In this document: positions 1-11,606 of the stretch, piece after piece
Numbering within the stretch: the first letter of the stretch is position 1
Layout: every line of letters begins with the position of its first letter
Source: Pseudomonadota bacterium
GTDB taxonomy: Bacteria > Pseudomonadota > Gammaproteobacteria > Burkholderiales > Burkholderiaceae_C
Direction: 5' to 3'
Assembly: GCA_021846025.1 (NCBI GenBank)
Contig: JAJZDV010000014.1
Span: 1-36,682, forward strand
Length of the DNA: 36,682 nucleotides
Translations under genes and position numbers: made by a program
Notes under the pieces: model-generated
Database searches by the model: none
Told to the model about the DNA's origin: nothing
Seen by the model: the letters and a program-made list of their open reading frames with translations, nothing else

Positions 1-16
1 ACTCAAAACGTCGCTC

Positions 17-77
17 TGGCGCAACAGGCGGGCCGGTGCGAGTGCGCCAGGCCGCAGCCATTCAGGTGGTTGCGGCC
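17..77 (-). terminator. Possible hairpins at the 3' end of gltX
   Basis: Two inverted repeats follow each other. GGCCGCA (50-56) pairs with TGCGGCC (71-77); the stem continues through one mismatch with CCA/TGG around a six-base loop that contains the gltX stop codon. TGGCGCA (17-23) pairs with TGCGCCA (43-49) across a long loop. On the minus strand a short T run (ACGTTTT) comes only several bases after the second hairpin. This is a weak intrinsic terminator candidate, or an mRNA 3'-end structure. Confidence 0.3.
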
Positions 78-1468
78 AGTCGTTGCAGCACCGTGTCGCG
101 TGCAAACAAAGCCAGGACCGCATCGACTGACGGCGTTTGCAGTCGCCCCGTCACCAGCAGGCGCAGCGGCATGGCCAACTGCGGCATTTTCAGTTGGTGC
201 GTCGCAAGGATCTGTTTCATGGCCGCGCCGATCGCAGGCGCATCCCAACTCGGCAATGCCGCGAGCGCCGTGCGCAAATCGGCCAGGGCAGCCTTGGCCG
301 GCAGGGTGAGATGCTGGGCCAGCAAGACCGCATCAGGCTGCGGTTGGACGTAGAACATGCCGCACAACTCCGCCACCTCGGCCAGCGTGTGGGCGCGCTC
401 GCGCAGCAGCACCAAGGCGCCGGCAAGATCGACTCCCTGCTCTTGCAAGCCCAGTTGCCGCAGAAATGGACGCACGGCCTCAGCCAGTTGCAGCGGGGGC
501 AAGGCGCGTAGGTAGTGCGCGTTCACCCACTTGAGTTTTTCACCGTCAAACTGAGCGGCGGAGCGACCCAGGTGCTCGAGATCGAACCATTGCACGAACT
601 GCTCACGCGAAAAAATTTCCGCGTCGCCATGTGACCAGCCGAGGCGCGCAAGGTAATTCATCATGGCATCGGGCAGATAGCCCTCGTCGCGGTACTGCAG
701 CACGCTTTTCGCCCCGTTGCGCTTGGAGAGCTTCTCGCCCTGTTCGTTGAGCACGGTGGGCAGATGGGCGTACACCGGAGGCTCGTGGCCGAGGGCACGG
801 AAGATGTGGATTTGGCGCGGCGTGTTGTTGACGTGGTCATCGCCACGAATCACATGGGTGATGCGCATGTCGATATCGTCGACCACGACGCAGAAGTTGT
901 AGGTCGGAGTACCGTCGGGACGGGCGATGACCAGATCGTCGAGTTCGGCATTGCTGAATTCGACAGGCCCCTTCACCCGGTCATCCCAGGCCACGGTACC
1001 GGCAAGTGGCGTGCGAAAGCGCAGCACTGGCGCCACGCCGGGAGGCACCGGCGGCAGGGTCTTGCCCGGCTCAGGCCGCCAGGTCCCGTCGTAGCGCGGC
1101 TTGAGACCGGCCGCCATTTGCTGCTCGCGCAAGGCATCGAGTTCCGCTGTGCTCATGTAGCAGGGGTAGACATGGCCACTGTCCTGCAATTGCCGCAGCA
1201 CCTCACGGTAACGCGGCATGCGCTGCATTTGGTAGAACGGCCCTTCATCGAGGTCCAGACCCATCCAGGCCATGCCGTCGAGAATGACCTGCACCGCCTC
1301 CTGTGTCGAGCGTTCGACATCCGTGTCTTCAATCCGCAGTATGAAGGTGCCCCCGTCATGTCGGGCAAAAGCCCAGGGATAGAGCGCGGCGCGGATGTTG
1401 CCGAGATGGATGAAGCCCGTCGGGCTCGGGGCGAAACGGGTGCGGACGGGTGGATGTGTGGCGCTCAT
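62..1468 (-). CDS. gltX: Glutamyl-tRNA synthetase
   Basis: Cytoplasmic class I aminoacyl-tRNA synthetase that charges tRNA-Glu with glutamate using ATP. The 468-residue product has the expected bacterial GluRS length. The N-terminal catalytic signature [13 protein letters not shown] (HIGH-type motif at residues 21-24) and the KLSKR loop (about 246-250) are both intact, and the all-helical anticodon-binding half follows. An in-frame GTG 15 bases upstream (at 1483) would add MISTS. I prefer the ATG because GluRS proteins normally begin just before the [11 protein letters not shown] strand; neither start has a strong Shine-Dalgarno. It is the last gene of the long minus-strand run, 60 nt after metZ. 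Family assignment is certain; only the start is open. Confidence 0.96.
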   Translation of the reverse strand: MSATHPPVRTRFAPSPTGFIHLGNIRAALYPWAFARHDGGTFILRIEDTDVERSTQEAVQVILDGMAWMGLDLDEGPFYQMQRMPRYREVLRQLQDSGHVYPCYMSTAELDALREQQMAAGLKPRYDGTWRPEPGKTLPPVPPGVAPVLRFRTPLAGTVAWDDRVKGPVEFSNAELDDLVIARPDGTPTYNFCVVVDDIDMRITHVIRGDDHVNNTPRQIHIFRALGHEPPVYAHLPTVLNEQGEKLSKRNGAKSVLQYRDEGYLPDAMMNYLARLGWSHGDAEIFSREQFVQWFDLEHLGRSAAQFDGEKLKWVNAHYLRALPPLQLAEAVRPFLRQLGLQEQGVDLAGALVLLRERAHTLAEVAELCGMFYVQPQPDAVLLAQHLTLPAKAALADLRTALAALPSWDAPAIGAAMKQILATHQLKMPQLAMPLRLLVTGRLQTPSVDAVLALFARDTVLQRLAATT

Positions 1469-1528
1469 GCTGGTGGAAATCACGCCGCCGGTTGGCGCGT
1501 GTTAGCGAAAAGTTGGTGACAAATTGGC

Positions 1529-2752
1529 TTAAGCGAGCGTGCCAAGCCCACGCTCCAGGTCCGCCTGGATGTCGGGTTGATGTTCCAGCCCGACGGCCAC
1601 GCGGATCAAACCCTGGCCAATGCCGGCGGCTTGCCGTTGATCTTCCCGGAGCCGGCCGTGGGTGGTGGTGGCGGGATGGGTGATGGTGGTCTTGGTGTCG
1701 CCAAGATTGGCGGTGATGGAGCACAGTCGGGTCTGGTCGATGACGTGGAAGGCGCGCCGCCGCGCCTCTTGCGGGTTGGCCGCGACCAGATCGAAAGCGA
1801 GCACCGCCCCCCCCTGCCCATCTTGCTGGCGCATGGCCAGGGCGTGCTGGGGATGCGAGGCAAGCCCCGGGTAATGCACCCGGGCCACGCCAGGCTGGGC
1901 TTGCAGCCAGCGCGCCAATTCAAGTGCGCGTGCGCTGTGCGCCGGCATGCGCAAGCCAAGGGTTTCGAGGCCCTTGAGCACCACCCAGGCGTTGAACGGC
2001 GACAGGCTGATGCCCGCACTGCGCTGCACCGGCAGCAGCCGGCCTTGAATCAGTTCGGTCGTGCCACAGACGGCACCGGCAATCACCCGGCCCTGGCCAT
2101 CGAGATATTTGGTGGCGGAATGCACCACCAGATCGGCGCCGAGTTCACGTGGGCGCTGCAACACAGGCGTGCAGAAACAGTTGTCCACCGCCAGCAGAGC
2201 TTGGCAGCCGTGAGCAAGATCGGCCAGGGCGCGGATGTCGCAAACCTCGGTGAGCGGATTCGTCGGCGTCTCGGCGAACAGCAGCCGCGTCTTGCCAGGG
2301 CGAATGGCGGCTTTCCAGGCAGCGAGATCGTCCTGCGGCACGAAGCTGCTGTCCACGCCGAAGCGCGAGAACTCGCCGCCGATGAGCTTGATGATCGAGC
2401 CGAATACCGAACGCGAACACACCACGTGGTCGCCAGCCTGCAGCAGACCCAGCATCAGCAGCAGGATGGCGCCCATGCCGCTGCCCGTGCCGATGGCGTC
2501 TTGCGTGCCTTCGAGCGCTGCCAGGCGGCGCTCCATGCTGGCCACGGTGGGGTTGGAAAAACGCGAGTAGAGAAACCCGTCTTCCTCACCGGCAAAACGT
2601 GCAGCAGCGGTGGCGGCATCGGGGTGGACGAAGCTGCTGGTCAGAAACAGGGCTTCGCTGTGCTCGCCGTACGCCGTGCGGGGCAACGCCTCGCGCACGG
2701 CCAGTGTGTCGATGTGCAAACCCCTGCCCAGGGTCTGGTCGTTCGGGTTCAT
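1529..2752 (-). CDS. metZ: O-succinylhomoserine sulfhydrylase
   Basis: PLP-dependent Cys/Met-metabolism enzyme, 407 residues. It is predicted to make homocysteine directly from O-succinylhomoserine (or the O-acetyl ester) and sulfide in methionine synthesis. The PLP lysine is in [11 protein letters not shown] (K215). The SRFSNPT segment (about 63-69) and the GTGSGMGA phosphate-binding loop (about 88-95) fit the family. The start is fixed by an AAGGAGT Shine-Dalgarno (2760-2766) that overlaps the purF stop codon, so the two genes are translationally linked. The purF-metZ pairing is conserved in many proteobacteria and favours MetZ over cystathionine gamma-synthase or beta-lyase, which share the fold. 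Ester specificity cannot be read from the sequence. Confidence 0.93.
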   Translation of the reverse strand: MNPNDQTLGRGLHIDTLAVREALPRTAYGEHSEALFLTSSFVHPDAATAAARFAGEEDGFLYSRFSNPTVASMERRLAALEGTQDAIGTGSGMGAILLLMLGLLQAGDHVVCSRSVFGSIIKLIGGEFSRFGVDSSFVPQDDLAAWKAAIRPGKTRLLFAETPTNPLTEVCDIRALADLAHGCQALLAVDNCFCTPVLQRPRELGADLVVHSATKYLDGQGRVIAGAVCGTTELIQGRLLPVQRSAGISLSPFNAWVVLKGLETLGLRMPAHSARALELARWLQAQPGVARVHYPGLASHPQHALAMRQQDGQGGAVLAFDLVAANPQEARRRAFHVIDQTRLCSITANLGDTKTTITHPATTTHGRLREDQRQAAGIGQGLIRVAVGLEHQPDIQADLERGLGTLA

Positions 2753-2765
2753 GGCCGGGACTCCT

Positions 2766-4271
2766 TCATGCCTGGGACTCCTCCTGCTCCAGGTTCTGCA
2801 GGTTCAAGCGGCTGCCGAAGTCTTCACCCCGGCTGGCCCCTGAACCCATGAGCAAAGCCGCGTCGACATCTCCGGTGATGTAGCAGCCGTCGAAGCAGGA
2901 CGCTTCGAAGGTGTCGATGTCGGGACGCTCGCGACGCACCGCGCGCTTCATCGCCTCCAGGTCTTGGTAGATCAGCGCGTCGGCGCCGATGATCTGGCGC
3001 ACTTCCTCGATATTGCGCTCATGCGCGACCAACTCGCGGCCCGTGGGCATGTCGATGCCGTAGACATTCGGGTAGCGCACCGGCGGCGCGGCCGATGCCA
3101 GATAGACCTTGCGCGCTCCAGCTTCGCGCGCCATTTGCACGATCTCGCGCGAGGTCGTGCCACGCACGATGGAGTCGTCCACCAGCAGCACGTTACGCCC
3201 GGCGAATTCCTGGGTGATGGCGTTGAGCTTCTGCCGCACCGATTTCTTGCGCACCGCCTGGCCGGGCATGATGAAGGTGCGCCCGACATAGCGGTTCTTG
3301 ACGAAGCCCTCGCGGTACGGCCGCCCCAGCTTCCAGGCCAGTTGCATGGCGGAGGGTCGGCTGGATTCGGGCACCGGAATCACCACGTCGATTTCACTCG
3401 GCGGCATGGTGGAGATGACGCGCTGCGCCAGGGTCTCGCCCATGTTCAGGCGCGCCTGGTAGACCGAAATGCCGTCGAGCACCGAGTCGGGCCGCGCGAG
3501 GTAGACAAACTCGAAAATACAGGGGTTGAGCGTGGGGTTCTCGGCGCATTGCTCGCAATGCAGCCGCCCTTCAAGATCGACGAACACGGCCTCCCCGGGG
3601 GCAACATCGCGCACCAGCTTGTAGCCGTTGCCTTCCAGCGCCACGGACTCGCTGGCAACCATGATGTCGCCGTCCTCGTCCTGCGTGCCGAAGCACAGGG
3701 GGCGGATGCCGTAAGGATCGCGGAACGCCAGCAAACCGTGCCCCGCGATCAGCACGACCACGGCATAGGAGCCGCGAATACGCCCGTGGACCGCGCGCAC
3801 GGCCTTGAACAGATCGGCCGGCTTGAGCGGCAATCCATGCGAAGCTGCATCAATCTCGTGAGCCAGAACATTGAGCAGCACCTCGGAGTCGGACCCGGTG
3901 TTGATGTGCCGGTGATCGTGGGTCTTGAGTTCCTCGCGCAGGACGTCAGTATTGGTGAGGTTGCCGTTGTGGGCGAGCGCCAGACCGAACGGTGCGCTCA
4001 CGTAGAACGGCTGTGCCTCCTCCTCACTGTCGGCGCTGCCGGCCGTGGGGTAGCGCACCTGGCCAAGACCGTAATTGCCGGGCAGGCCGCGCATGTTGCG
4101 GGTGCGAAAGACGTCGCGCACCATGCCGCGTGATTTTTGCATGTAGAGCTTGCCAGCCTGGCCGGTGATGATGCCGGCCGCGTCCTGCCCCCGGTGTTGC
4201 AACAGCAGCAGGGCGTCGTAAATCACCTGGTTCACGGGCTGTTTCGAGACGATGCCAACAACTCCACACAT
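2766..4271 (-). CDS. purF: Amidophosphoribosyltransferase
   Basis: First committed step of purine synthesis: PRPP plus glutamine gives 5-phosphoribosylamine. The 501-residue product starts MCGVVGIV, so the glutaminase nucleophile Cys2 follows directly on the initiator Met with no propeptide, as in E. coli PurF. An Ntn-glutaminase half is followed by a phosphoribosyltransferase half with the PRPP motif [13 protein letters not shown] (361-373). The frame stays open further upstream, but that extension is not PurF-like. A GGAG lies about ten bases before the chosen ATG. It follows cvpA by 50 nt and overlaps the metZ ribosome site. The cvpA-purF order is widely conserved. Confidence 0.97.
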   Translation of the reverse strand: MCGVVGIVSKQPVNQVIYDALLLLQHRGQDAAGIITGQAGKLYMQKSRGMVRDVFRTRNMRGLPGNYGLGQVRYPTAGSADSEEEAQPFYVSAPFGLALAHNGNLTNTDVLREELKTHDHRHINTGSDSEVLLNVLAHEIDAASHGLPLKPADLFKAVRAVHGRIRGSYAVVVLIAGHGLLAFRDPYGIRPLCFGTQDEDGDIMVASESVALEGNGYKLVRDVAPGEAVFVDLEGRLHCEQCAENPTLNPCIFEFVYLARPDSVLDGISVYQARLNMGETLAQRVISTMPPSEIDVVIPVPESSRPSAMQLAWKLGRPYREGFVKNRYVGRTFIMPGQAVRKKSVRQKLNAITQEFAGRNVLLVDDSIVRGTTSREIVQMAREAGARKVYLASAAPPVRYPNVYGIDMPTGRELVAHERNIEEVRQIIGADALIYQDLEAMKRAVRRERPDIDTFEASCFDGCYITGDVDAALLMGSGASRGEDFGSRLNLQNLEQEESQA

Positions 4272-4321
4272 GGTGCGTGCACTCCAGAACTGAAACGCTG
4301 AATGAATCTGAATCGGGATGG

Positions 4322-4822
4322 TTACGGCTTTGCCAGCGCAGGCATGGCCGGAACCACGGCCGCCGGCAGCAAAGGGAGCACTTCGGCCACCGCCGCTGCC
4401 GCCGGCGGGATGAAGATTGAAGTCTGCCACATCGCACTATGCGGCAATTCTGTATAGCCTGCAGCGAAAACTGCCAGCATCAGCAACACCAGTCCGCGGA
4501 CCAGGCCGAAGACGGCACCCATGCTGCGATCGAGAACCCCCAACCCCGTGGAGCGCAGCAGCAACCGCATCACCGTGGCCAGCAACCCCGCAGCCAGCAG
4601 CGCGAGCACGAAACAGGCGAACCAGGCCACTGCGTTGCGCAATTCGACACTGCCCAGACCCTGCAAACCACGCTCGGCCAGCCAGGGCGAGCACTGGCGT
4701 GCCACGAAAAAAGCCACGATCCAACCGCCGAGACTGATGAGTTCGTAGGCCGCCCCCCGAAGCACGCCCACCAAGGCCGAGAGGCCGAGACCCGCCAGGA
4801 CGAACCAGTCCAGCGTGTTCAC
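4322..4822 (-). CDS. cvpA: CvpA family inner-membrane protein
   Basis: Membrane protein of 166 residues with about four hydrophobic segments (roughly residues 5-22, 27-46, 64-86 and 105-125). The N-terminus [19 protein letters not shown] and the following [13 protein letters not shown] are typical of CvpA, known from colicin V production and later linked to envelope stress and purF expression. The biochemical role is not established. The start is GTG and overlaps the upstream SPOR-gene stop by four bases (GTGA), so initiation probably depends on upstream translation. The C-terminal tail is Ala/Pro-rich. Neighbouring purF supports the name. Confidence 0.9.
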   Translation of the reverse strand: MNTLDWFVLAGLGLSALVGVLRGAAYELISLGGWIVAFFVARQCSPWLAERGLQGLGSVELRNAVAWFACFVLALLAAGLLATVMRLLLRSTGLGVLDRSMGAVFGLVRGLVLLMLAVFAAGYTELPHSAMWQTSIFIPPAAAAVAEVLPLLPAAVVPAMPALAKP

Positions 4823-5712
4823 AAGGTCAGCACGACCGCGCTGAGCCCCAGCGCCTTGATCCGGGCAAGCGCCTGGTCCGCCAACGCACGCGTGGCGAAG
4901 GGGCCGACACGAACCCGAATGCGCTTGCCAGCCTGCGTGTCCACCACCTGGGTGTAGGTCTTGAAACCGGCGTGTTCGATTTTCTGGCGCACCTCCTGGG
5001 CGGACTTGGCGTCTGCATAAGCCCCGGCCTGGATGACGTACCGTGCCGAACTGGGCGACGGCTTGGAAACACTGGAGCCGTGGTCGGAGTGGGCAATCGC
5101 TGCCTCAGCCTGGGCCACGGTGATTTGATCCGGCCGCTTGCCCTCGAGTGCAGCAAGCGCCTGCTGCGCACTGGCGATTTGATGGTGCGAAGGCAGCGGT
5201 CTGTGCGCAGCCGGCAGCGAGACCTGCGCTGCCGATGGCCCTGGAGCAGCCGCTGGTCCTTGCTCAGGCTTGGGTTCGGGCTGTTGCGCCGGCCCTTGCG
5301 CCTGCACCGCAGCTTGCTGGATTGACGCCACAGGGGCGGGCGCTGGGGGCTGCAGCGCGGCGGGCGCTGCCGCCTTGGGAGCGGCTGCTTGGCCTCCGCC
5401 GGAGGATTTCGGTGCCGATTCGGCCACCGCCGCGGCCGCTTTGGCATCGGCACGCGGCACGCTGCCCGTTGGTGCCGGCACGATGTTGGCCTGGTTCTGC
5501 GACGGGATCACCAGCGACATGGTCGAGGCCACCGGCTTGGGCTGGGTCTCGAAAATCAACGGAAACACCACCACGCCCGTGAGGACCAGGGCAACCGCAC
5601 CGATCAGACGGCGGCGCGCGCGCACCCTCAAGACCTCTTCGCTCTGCGCCTGGCTGTCCGCCTGGGCTGGCACGTTGGAATCGTCCTTGCCGCGTTTTCC
5701 GGGGATTTTCAT
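4819..5712 (-). CDS. SPOR-domain cell-division/peptidoglycan-binding membrane protein (DedD-like)
   Basis: A 297-residue protein with a short cytoplasmic N-terminus and one transmembrane helix at about 36-53 (RRRLIGAVALVLTGVVVFP). A long Ala/Pro/Gln-rich periplasmic linker (about 60-215) leads to a C-terminal SPOR domain (about 221-297, beginning ARYVIQAGAYAD). SPOR domains bind denuded peptidoglycan glycans at septa. The layout matches DedD-type division proteins, and the folC-dedD-cvpA-purF order is conserved. The start overlaps the folC stop by four bases (ATGA) and its own stop overlaps cvpA. The exact orthologue (DedD, FtsN or a paralogue) cannot be fixed here, so no symbol is given. Confidence 0.88.
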   Translation of the reverse strand: MKIPGKRGKDDSNVPAQADSQAQSEEVLRVRARRRLIGAVALVLTGVVVFPLIFETQPKPVASTMSLVIPSQNQANIVPAPTGSVPRADAKAAAAVAESAPKSSGGGQAAAPKAAAPAALQPPAPAPVASIQQAAVQAQGPAQQPEPKPEQGPAAAPGPSAAQVSLPAAHRPLPSHHQIASAQQALAALEGKRPDQITVAQAEAAIAHSDHGSSVSKPSPSSARYVIQAGAYADAKSAQEVRQKIEHAGFKTYTQVVDTQAGKRIRVRVGPFATRALADQALARIKALGLSAVVLTL

Positions 5713-7118
5713 GGAGATGGATGCGTCGCGTGGCGGCCCTGCATACGCGGCACGCCTTGCGCCAACACGCCGCCGACGGTGAAGAACGAGCCGAAGACCA
5801 GGATTCTATCGGCCGGCTCGGCGCACGCTGTCGCCTGTGCGAAAGCCGTCTGGGGATCGGCATACCAACCCACCACCGTGTGATCCGGCGGCAGCAGCGA
5901 ACGCAGCACCGTGTCGATATCCGCCGCTCGGGCGGCTCGCGGAGTGGGCAAATCGCACAGGTACCAGCGGTCGACCAGCGGCGCAATGCGTGCCAGCATC
6001 TGCGCAATGTCCTTGTCGGCCATGGCGCCAAAAATCGCGTGCGTGTGCGGGGCGTAGCCCATGGCATCAAGGTTCTCGGCCAGCACGGCCACCGCATGGG
6101 GGTTGTGGGCGACGTCCAGCACCACCGTCGGCTGGCCCGGCAAGATTTGGAAACGACCGGGCAACTCGGCCCGGGCCAGGCCCTGACGCACGTCCTGTGC
6201 GCTGGTGGGCAGGCGTTCCTGCAGGGCTTCCAACGCAGCCAGGGCGGCACTGGCATTGAGCAGTTGGTTCGCGCCGCGCATGGCCGGATAGGCAAGACCG
6301 GGGCGGCGCAGCGCGCGCCCGATGTAGTTCCATTGTTGTTGGCCGGTGGCGGTGTAGCCGAAGTCATGGCCCATGCGCCAGAGCTTGGCACCCACCGCGT
6401 CAGCGTGCTCGATCACGCTGTGCGGCGGCGCTGGATCGGCAACGATGACCGGCCGCCCAGGACGCATGATGCCCGCCTTCTCGAAACCGATGGCCTCGCG
6501 ATCGGCACCCAGGAACTGCGTATGGTCGAGAGCGATGCTGGTGATGATGGCGCAATCGGCGTCGACCACATTCACCGCATCCAGCCGTCCGCCCATGCCC
6601 ACCTCCAGCACCACGGCATCCAGCGCCGAGAAGCTGAGCAGACGCAGGATGGCCAGGGTGGTGAATTCAAAATAGGTGAGTTCCACAGCCGGCTGCACAC
6701 TGCAGCGCGCCTGTTCGACAGCCAACAGGTGGGGCAGCAAGTCGGCGGCTTGCATCATGACCCCACGGATGCGGCAACGCTCCTCGAACCGCATCAGGTG
6801 TGGCGAACCGTAGACGCCGACGCGGTAGCCTGCCGCCAGCAGAATCTGCTCAAGCAAGGCGCAGGTCGACCCCTTGCCGTTGGTGCCGGCCACGGTAAAA
6901 ACCGGGCAGGTGAAACGCAGATCGAGCGCGGCGCGCACGCGCTCCACCCGCTCCAGCCCGAGATGGATGGCCTGCGCATGCAGGCGCTCCGCATGCTCCA
7001 GCCACTGCTGCAGGGACCAGTCCTGCATGGAACGGGTTGGAAGGGATGCCGGCAAGGCCGGCAAAGGCGGCAGCGTGGCTGAAGGCGAAAGCGGCGAGGC
7101 GGCCGCCTTGTCGCTCAT
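5709..7118 (-). CDS. folC: Bifunctional folylpolyglutamate synthase / dihydrofolate synthase
   Basis: Mur-ligase-like ATP enzyme that adds glutamate to dihydropteroate and then further glutamates to tetrahydrofolate. Of 469 residues, the first 30 or so form a Ser/Ala/Pro-rich extension before MQDWSLQQWLEHAERLH. The P-loop is TVAGTNGKGST (75-85). The SPHL segment, EVGMGGRLD and the C-terminal DVAHNPHA motif are all present. I chose the ATG at 7118, only four bases after the accD stop, which suggests termination-reinitiation. An internal ATG at MQDW is possible but would lose that coupling. The frame extends further upstream into accD, which I reject. The stop overlaps the SPOR gene. Confidence 0.94.
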   Translation of the reverse strand: MSDKAAASPLSPSATLPPLPALPASLPTRSMQDWSLQQWLEHAERLHAQAIHLGLERVERVRAALDLRFTCPVFTVAGTNGKGSTCALLEQILLAAGYRVGVYGSPHLMRFEERCRIRGVMMQAADLLPHLLAVEQARCSVQPAVELTYFEFTTLAILRLLSFSALDAVVLEVGMGGRLDAVNVVDADCAIITSIALDHTQFLGADREAIGFEKAGIMRPGRPVIVADPAPPHSVIEHADAVGAKLWRMGHDFGYTATGQQQWNYIGRALRRPGLAYPAMRGANQLLNASAALAALEALQERLPTSAQDVRQGLARAELPGRFQILPGQPTVVLDVAHNPHAVAVLAENLDAMGYAPHTHAIFGAMADKDIAQMLARIAPLVDRWYLCDLPTPRAARAADIDTVLRSLLPPDHTVVGWYADPQTAFAQATACAEPADRILVFGSFFTVGGVLAQGVPRMQGRHATHPSP

Positions 7119-7122
7119 GGTG

Positions 7123-7998
7123 TCAGGCAGAAACCGCATCCGCCGGTTGACGCTGCAGTATGGCCAGCATGTGGGCCAGTTCGGCACGCAGTTCGCGGCG
7201 ATCGACGATGCGGTCGACAGCGCCCTTTTGCATCAGGAATTCGGCGCGCTGGAAACCCTCCGGCAGCTTCTCGCGCACGGTGTTCTCGATCACGCGCGGA
7301 CCAGCAAAGCCGATCAGCGCACGAGGCTCGGCCAGCACCACGTCGCCAACGAACGCGAAACTCGCGGAGACTCCGCCCATCGTCGGGTCGGTCAGGACGC
7401 TGATGTAAGGAATGCGAGCCTGCGCCAGGCGCGCCAGGGCGGCGTTGGTCTTGGCCATCTGCATCAGGCTGAGCAAACCTTCCTGCATGCGCGCACCGCC
7501 GGTGGAGGTGATGCAGAGGAACGGCACCTTCTGCTCCAGCGCGGTTTCCACGCCGCGCACAAAGCGCTCGCCGACCACCGAACCCATGGAGCCGCCCATG
7601 AACTCGAACTCGAAACAGGCCACCACCAGGGCCATGCTTTGAATCGCGCCTCCCATAACGACCAAGGCATCGGTCTCCTGGGTGTTTTCCAGGGCTTCCT
7701 TCAGGCGCTCGGGGTATTTGCGGCTGTCCTTGAACTTGAGCGCATCGACCGGCAGCACCTCCTGACCAATTTCATAGCGGCCCTCGCCGTCGAGCAGCGT
7801 ATCCAGGCGCATGCGGGCGCCGATGCGCATGTGGTGCGAGCACTTGGGGCAGACATACTGGTTGCGTTCCAGGTCCGTCTTGTAGAGCACGGTCTCGCAC
7901 GACGGGCATTTGATCCACAGCCCTTCGGGCATCTGTCGGCGATTGCCGGATTCGGATTGTTGAATCTTCGGGGGAAGCAGTTTTTCCAGCCAACTCAT
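7123..7998 (-). CDS. accD: Acetyl-CoA carboxylase carboxyltransferase subunit beta
   Basis: Carboxyltransferase beta subunit, which with AccA moves the carboxyl group from biotin-BCCP to acetyl-CoA to give malonyl-CoA for fatty-acid synthesis. The 291-residue product begins [12 protein letters not shown]. It carries the N-terminal four-cysteine zinc ribbon (C31, C34, C50, C53 in CPSC...CPKC) and the crotonase-fold core with [18 protein letters not shown]. The start has a clear AGGAG about seven bases upstream; the longer upstream frame lacks this and overlaps trpA. It follows trpA by 28 nt. The trpA-accD-folC order is a well-known proteobacterial arrangement. Confidence 0.97.
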   Translation of the reverse strand: MSWLEKLLPPKIQQSESGNRRQMPEGLWIKCPSCETVLYKTDLERNQYVCPKCSHHMRIGARMRLDTLLDGEGRYEIGQEVLPVDALKFKDSRKYPERLKEALENTQETDALVVMGGAIQSMALVVACFEFEFMGGSMGSVVGERFVRGVETALEQKVPFLCITSTGGARMQEGLLSLMQMAKTNAALARLAQARIPYISVLTDPTMGGVSASFAFVGDVVLAEPRALIGFAGPRVIENTVREKLPEGFQRAEFLMQKGAVDRIVDRRELRAELAHMLAILQRQPADAVSA

Positions 7999-8026
7999 GA
8001 TGCACTCCTGTCCTGTCTCGATGCGC

Positions 8027-8847
8027 TTAAGCGGCGGCAGATGCCTGCGTGGCGGCGTCGATCGCAATGCGAATGCCGCGCACGAAATCGGCTGCGGCTT
8101 GCATGCCCGCAGCCACGGGTTGATGCTCCATCAGTTCGATGATGCGCGAGCCAATCACCACGGCGTCAGCGCACTCCGCCACGGCGGCAGCACTGGCGCC
8201 ATCGCGAATGCCGAAGCCCACGCCCAGAGGCAGGTGCACATGCCGCCGCAGGGTCTGCAGCCGCTCGCACACGGCTTGCGCATCGAGATTGCCGGCACCG
8301 GTCACGCCCTTGAGCGAGACATAGTAGACGTAGCCGCTGGCCAGTTGGTCCACCTGTTGCATGCGCGCCTCGGTGGATGTGGGCGCCAGCAGGAAGATGA
8401 GATCCATGCCAGCTGCACGCAGGCGGGAGGCAAACTCTTGCGCCTCCTCGGGTGGGTAATCGACCACCAGCACGCCATCGACACCAGCTTGCTCCGCATC
8501 GCGCACAAAAGCTTCGACACCAAAGCGCTCGACGGGATTGGCATAGCCCATGAGCACCAACGGCGTGGTCTGGTCGCGCAAGCGAAATTCGCGCACCCAG
8601 GCCAGCACCTGCGCCAGGTTCACGCCGCGTGCCAGGGCGCGCTCGCTGGCACGCTGGATGACAGGACCATCGGCCATCGGGTCCGAGAACGGGATGCCCA
8701 GTTCCAGCACGTCGGCCCCGGCCGCGACCAGGGCGTGCAGCAGCGGTACGGTGATCTCGAGTGCAGGGTCGCCGGCGGTGACATAGGGAATCAGCGCTTT
8801 GCGGCCGGTCTGCGCCAGACGCTCGAAAGTGGAGGCGATACGTCCCA

Positions 8848-8848
<1 letters not shown>
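8027..8848 (-). CDS. trpA: Tryptophan synthase alpha chain
   Basis: Alpha subunit (273 residues, TIM barrel), which cleaves indole-3-glycerol phosphate and channels indole to TrpB. The catalytic acids sit at canonical positions: Glu49 in [11 protein letters not shown] and Asp60 in MADGP. The phosphate-site segment GVGFGIRD is also present. Its ATG shares one base with the trpB stop (TGATG), the tightest form of translational coupling and consistent with 1:1 synthesis of an alpha2beta2 complex. It is followed by accD after 28 nt. Confidence 0.97.
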
Positions 8849-10080
<1,232 letters not shown>

Positions 10081-10138
10081 GATGGTGAATTCGGGATCCA
10101 GAAGCTTGGGCTTGCGCCGGTCAGCCGTGACGAGCAGA

Positions 10139-10789
10139 TCAAGCTCGCACGGCGGCATCTGCATCGCGCACCGCCGCATTGAAGCGGCGCATGGCGGCTG
10201 CGTCTTTCAAACCCTTGGACAACTCGACGCCGGATGAGACGTCAACCGCCCAGGGCCTGACCTGCGCAATGGCCCGCCCCACATTTGACGCATGCAACCC
10301 ACCAGACAAAACGATGGGAAAGTTGGCGTTTTTTGGAATCTGTGACCAATCGAAGACCTCACCGCCGCCGCCATAAGACTCGACATACGCATCGAGCAAA
10401 AGCGCTTGGGCATCCGGGAACTGGGCTCTGAAGTTTAACAAATCCAGCCCCGGTTTCATGCGCGCAGCGCGCAAATAGGGGTAGGCGAAGCGGGAGCATT
10501 CGGCGGGGGATTCATCACCGTGAAACTGCAACAAGGATGGATGCACGGCGTCGATCACAGCCTTCACCTCGGCCTCGGTGGCGTTGACGAACAGCGCCAC
10601 GGTGCTGACGAACGGCGGCAAGGCGCGGGCAATGGCTTGCGCCTGTTGCACGGTCACGAACCGTGGGCTCTGCGGGTAGAAGACCATGCCGATGGCGTCG
10701 GCCCCGGCCTCGGCAGCAGCCAGTGCGTCTGCGCTGCGGGTGATGCCGCAGATCTTGATGCGGGTGCGATGGGGAGGGTGCATCGACAT
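10139..10789 (-). CDS. trpF: Phosphoribosylanthranilate isomerase
   Basis: Third step of tryptophan synthesis: Amadori rearrangement of phosphoribosylanthranilate to CdRP. The 216-residue barrel contains the general base Cys14 in RIKICGIT and the general acid Asp133 in LLLDAYV, plus the C-terminal phosphate motif DVSSGVE. Two ATGs stand two codons apart (10789 and 10783). I use the first, which lies seven bases after the truA stop. trpE, trpG, trpD and trpC are not in this window, so the trp genes are split, as in many Gammaproteobacteria and Betaproteobacteria. Confidence 0.95.
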   Translation of the reverse strand: MSMHPPHRTRIKICGITRSADALAAAEAGADAIGMVFYPQSPRFVTVQQAQAIARALPPFVSTVALFVNATEAEVKAVIDAVHPSLLQFHGDESPAECSRFAYPYLRAARMKPGLDLLNFRAQFPDAQALLLDAYVESYGGGGEVFDWSQIPKNANFPIVLSGGLHASNVGRAIAQVRPWAVDVSSGVELSKGLKDAAAMRRFNAAVRDADAAVRA

Positions 10790-10796
10790 CTCGGCT

Positions 10797-11582
10797 TCAG
10801 GCGAACAACAGGGGCAGGCCACGATCCGGATCCGGCAGATCGAAACTGGCGGGGTACTGCGGCCCGAGAAAATACAGACCATCCGGCATGAACGTGGGGG
10901 CCGCCAGGCTGCGGTTGCAGGATCGCAGCACATTGTGCAGCCAATTGTTGTCTTGCGTTCCGCTGCCCACGACGATCAGGCAGCCCATGATGTTGCGCAC
11001 CATATGGTGCAGAAAGGCGCTGGCGTGAAAATCGAACGTCCAGTTCTCGCCTTGCCGGTCGATGTCGATGCCGTGCAGTGTTTTGACGGGGCTGCTGGAC
11101 TGGCAAGAACTGGCGCGAAAAGCCGAGAAATCGTGCGTCCCCAGAAGGATCTTGGCGGCGGCCTTCATGGCACTGGCATCGAGTGCCTGGTGCGTCCAGC
11201 CGACGAGGCCATGCAGCAGGGCTGGCCGCACCTTGGTCTGTGCCAGCACATAGCGGTAACGGCGCGAAACCGCGCTCTTTTGAGCGTGAAACGCATCCGC
11301 CACAGGCCGGGCCCAGCGCACGGCGATGTCGGGTGGCAGGAAGTTGTTGGTGCCACGCACCCAGGAGTGCGGCGCACGGCCGACCGGTGAGTCGAAATGC
11401 ACGACCTGCTGAAGGGCATGCACCCCGGCGTCGGTCCGTCCGGCGCATGCCACCCGCACCGACGTCCCGATGAAGCGCGCCAAGGCAGCTTCGAGCTGAT
11501 CCTGCACCGTACGCCCCCCGGGCTGGCTCTGCCACCCCAGGTAGGCGCCCCCCCTGTAACTCAGCCCGAGGGCAATACGCAT
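10797..11582 (-). CDS. truA: tRNA pseudouridine(38-40) synthase
   Basis: Modifies uridines 38-40 in the anticodon stem-loop of many tRNAs. The 261-residue length is typical. The catalytic aspartate is D51 in AGRTDAGVHA. The SRRYRYVL segment and the FLHHMVRNIMG helix, which are TruA signatures, are present. The start lies 24 nt downstream of fimV and its stop is seven bases before trpF. fimV-truA-trpF is a conserved neighbourhood in Pseudomonas and Burkholderiales. Confidence 0.96.
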   Translation of the reverse strand: MRIALGLSYRGGAYLGWQSQPGGRTVQDQLEAALARFIGTSVRVACAGRTDAGVHALQQVVHFDSPVGRAPHSWVRGTNNFLPPDIAVRWARPVADAFHAQKSAVSRRYRYVLAQTKVRPALLHGLVGWTHQALDASAMKAAAKILLGTHDFSAFRASSCQSSSPVKTLHGIDIDRQGENWTFDFHASAFLHHMVRNIMGCLIVVGSGTQDNNWLHNVLRSCNRSLAAPTFMPDGLYFLGPQYPASFDLPDPDRGLPLLFA

Positions 11583-11606
11583 GGGCGACGCGATTGCCCT
11601 CTGCTC

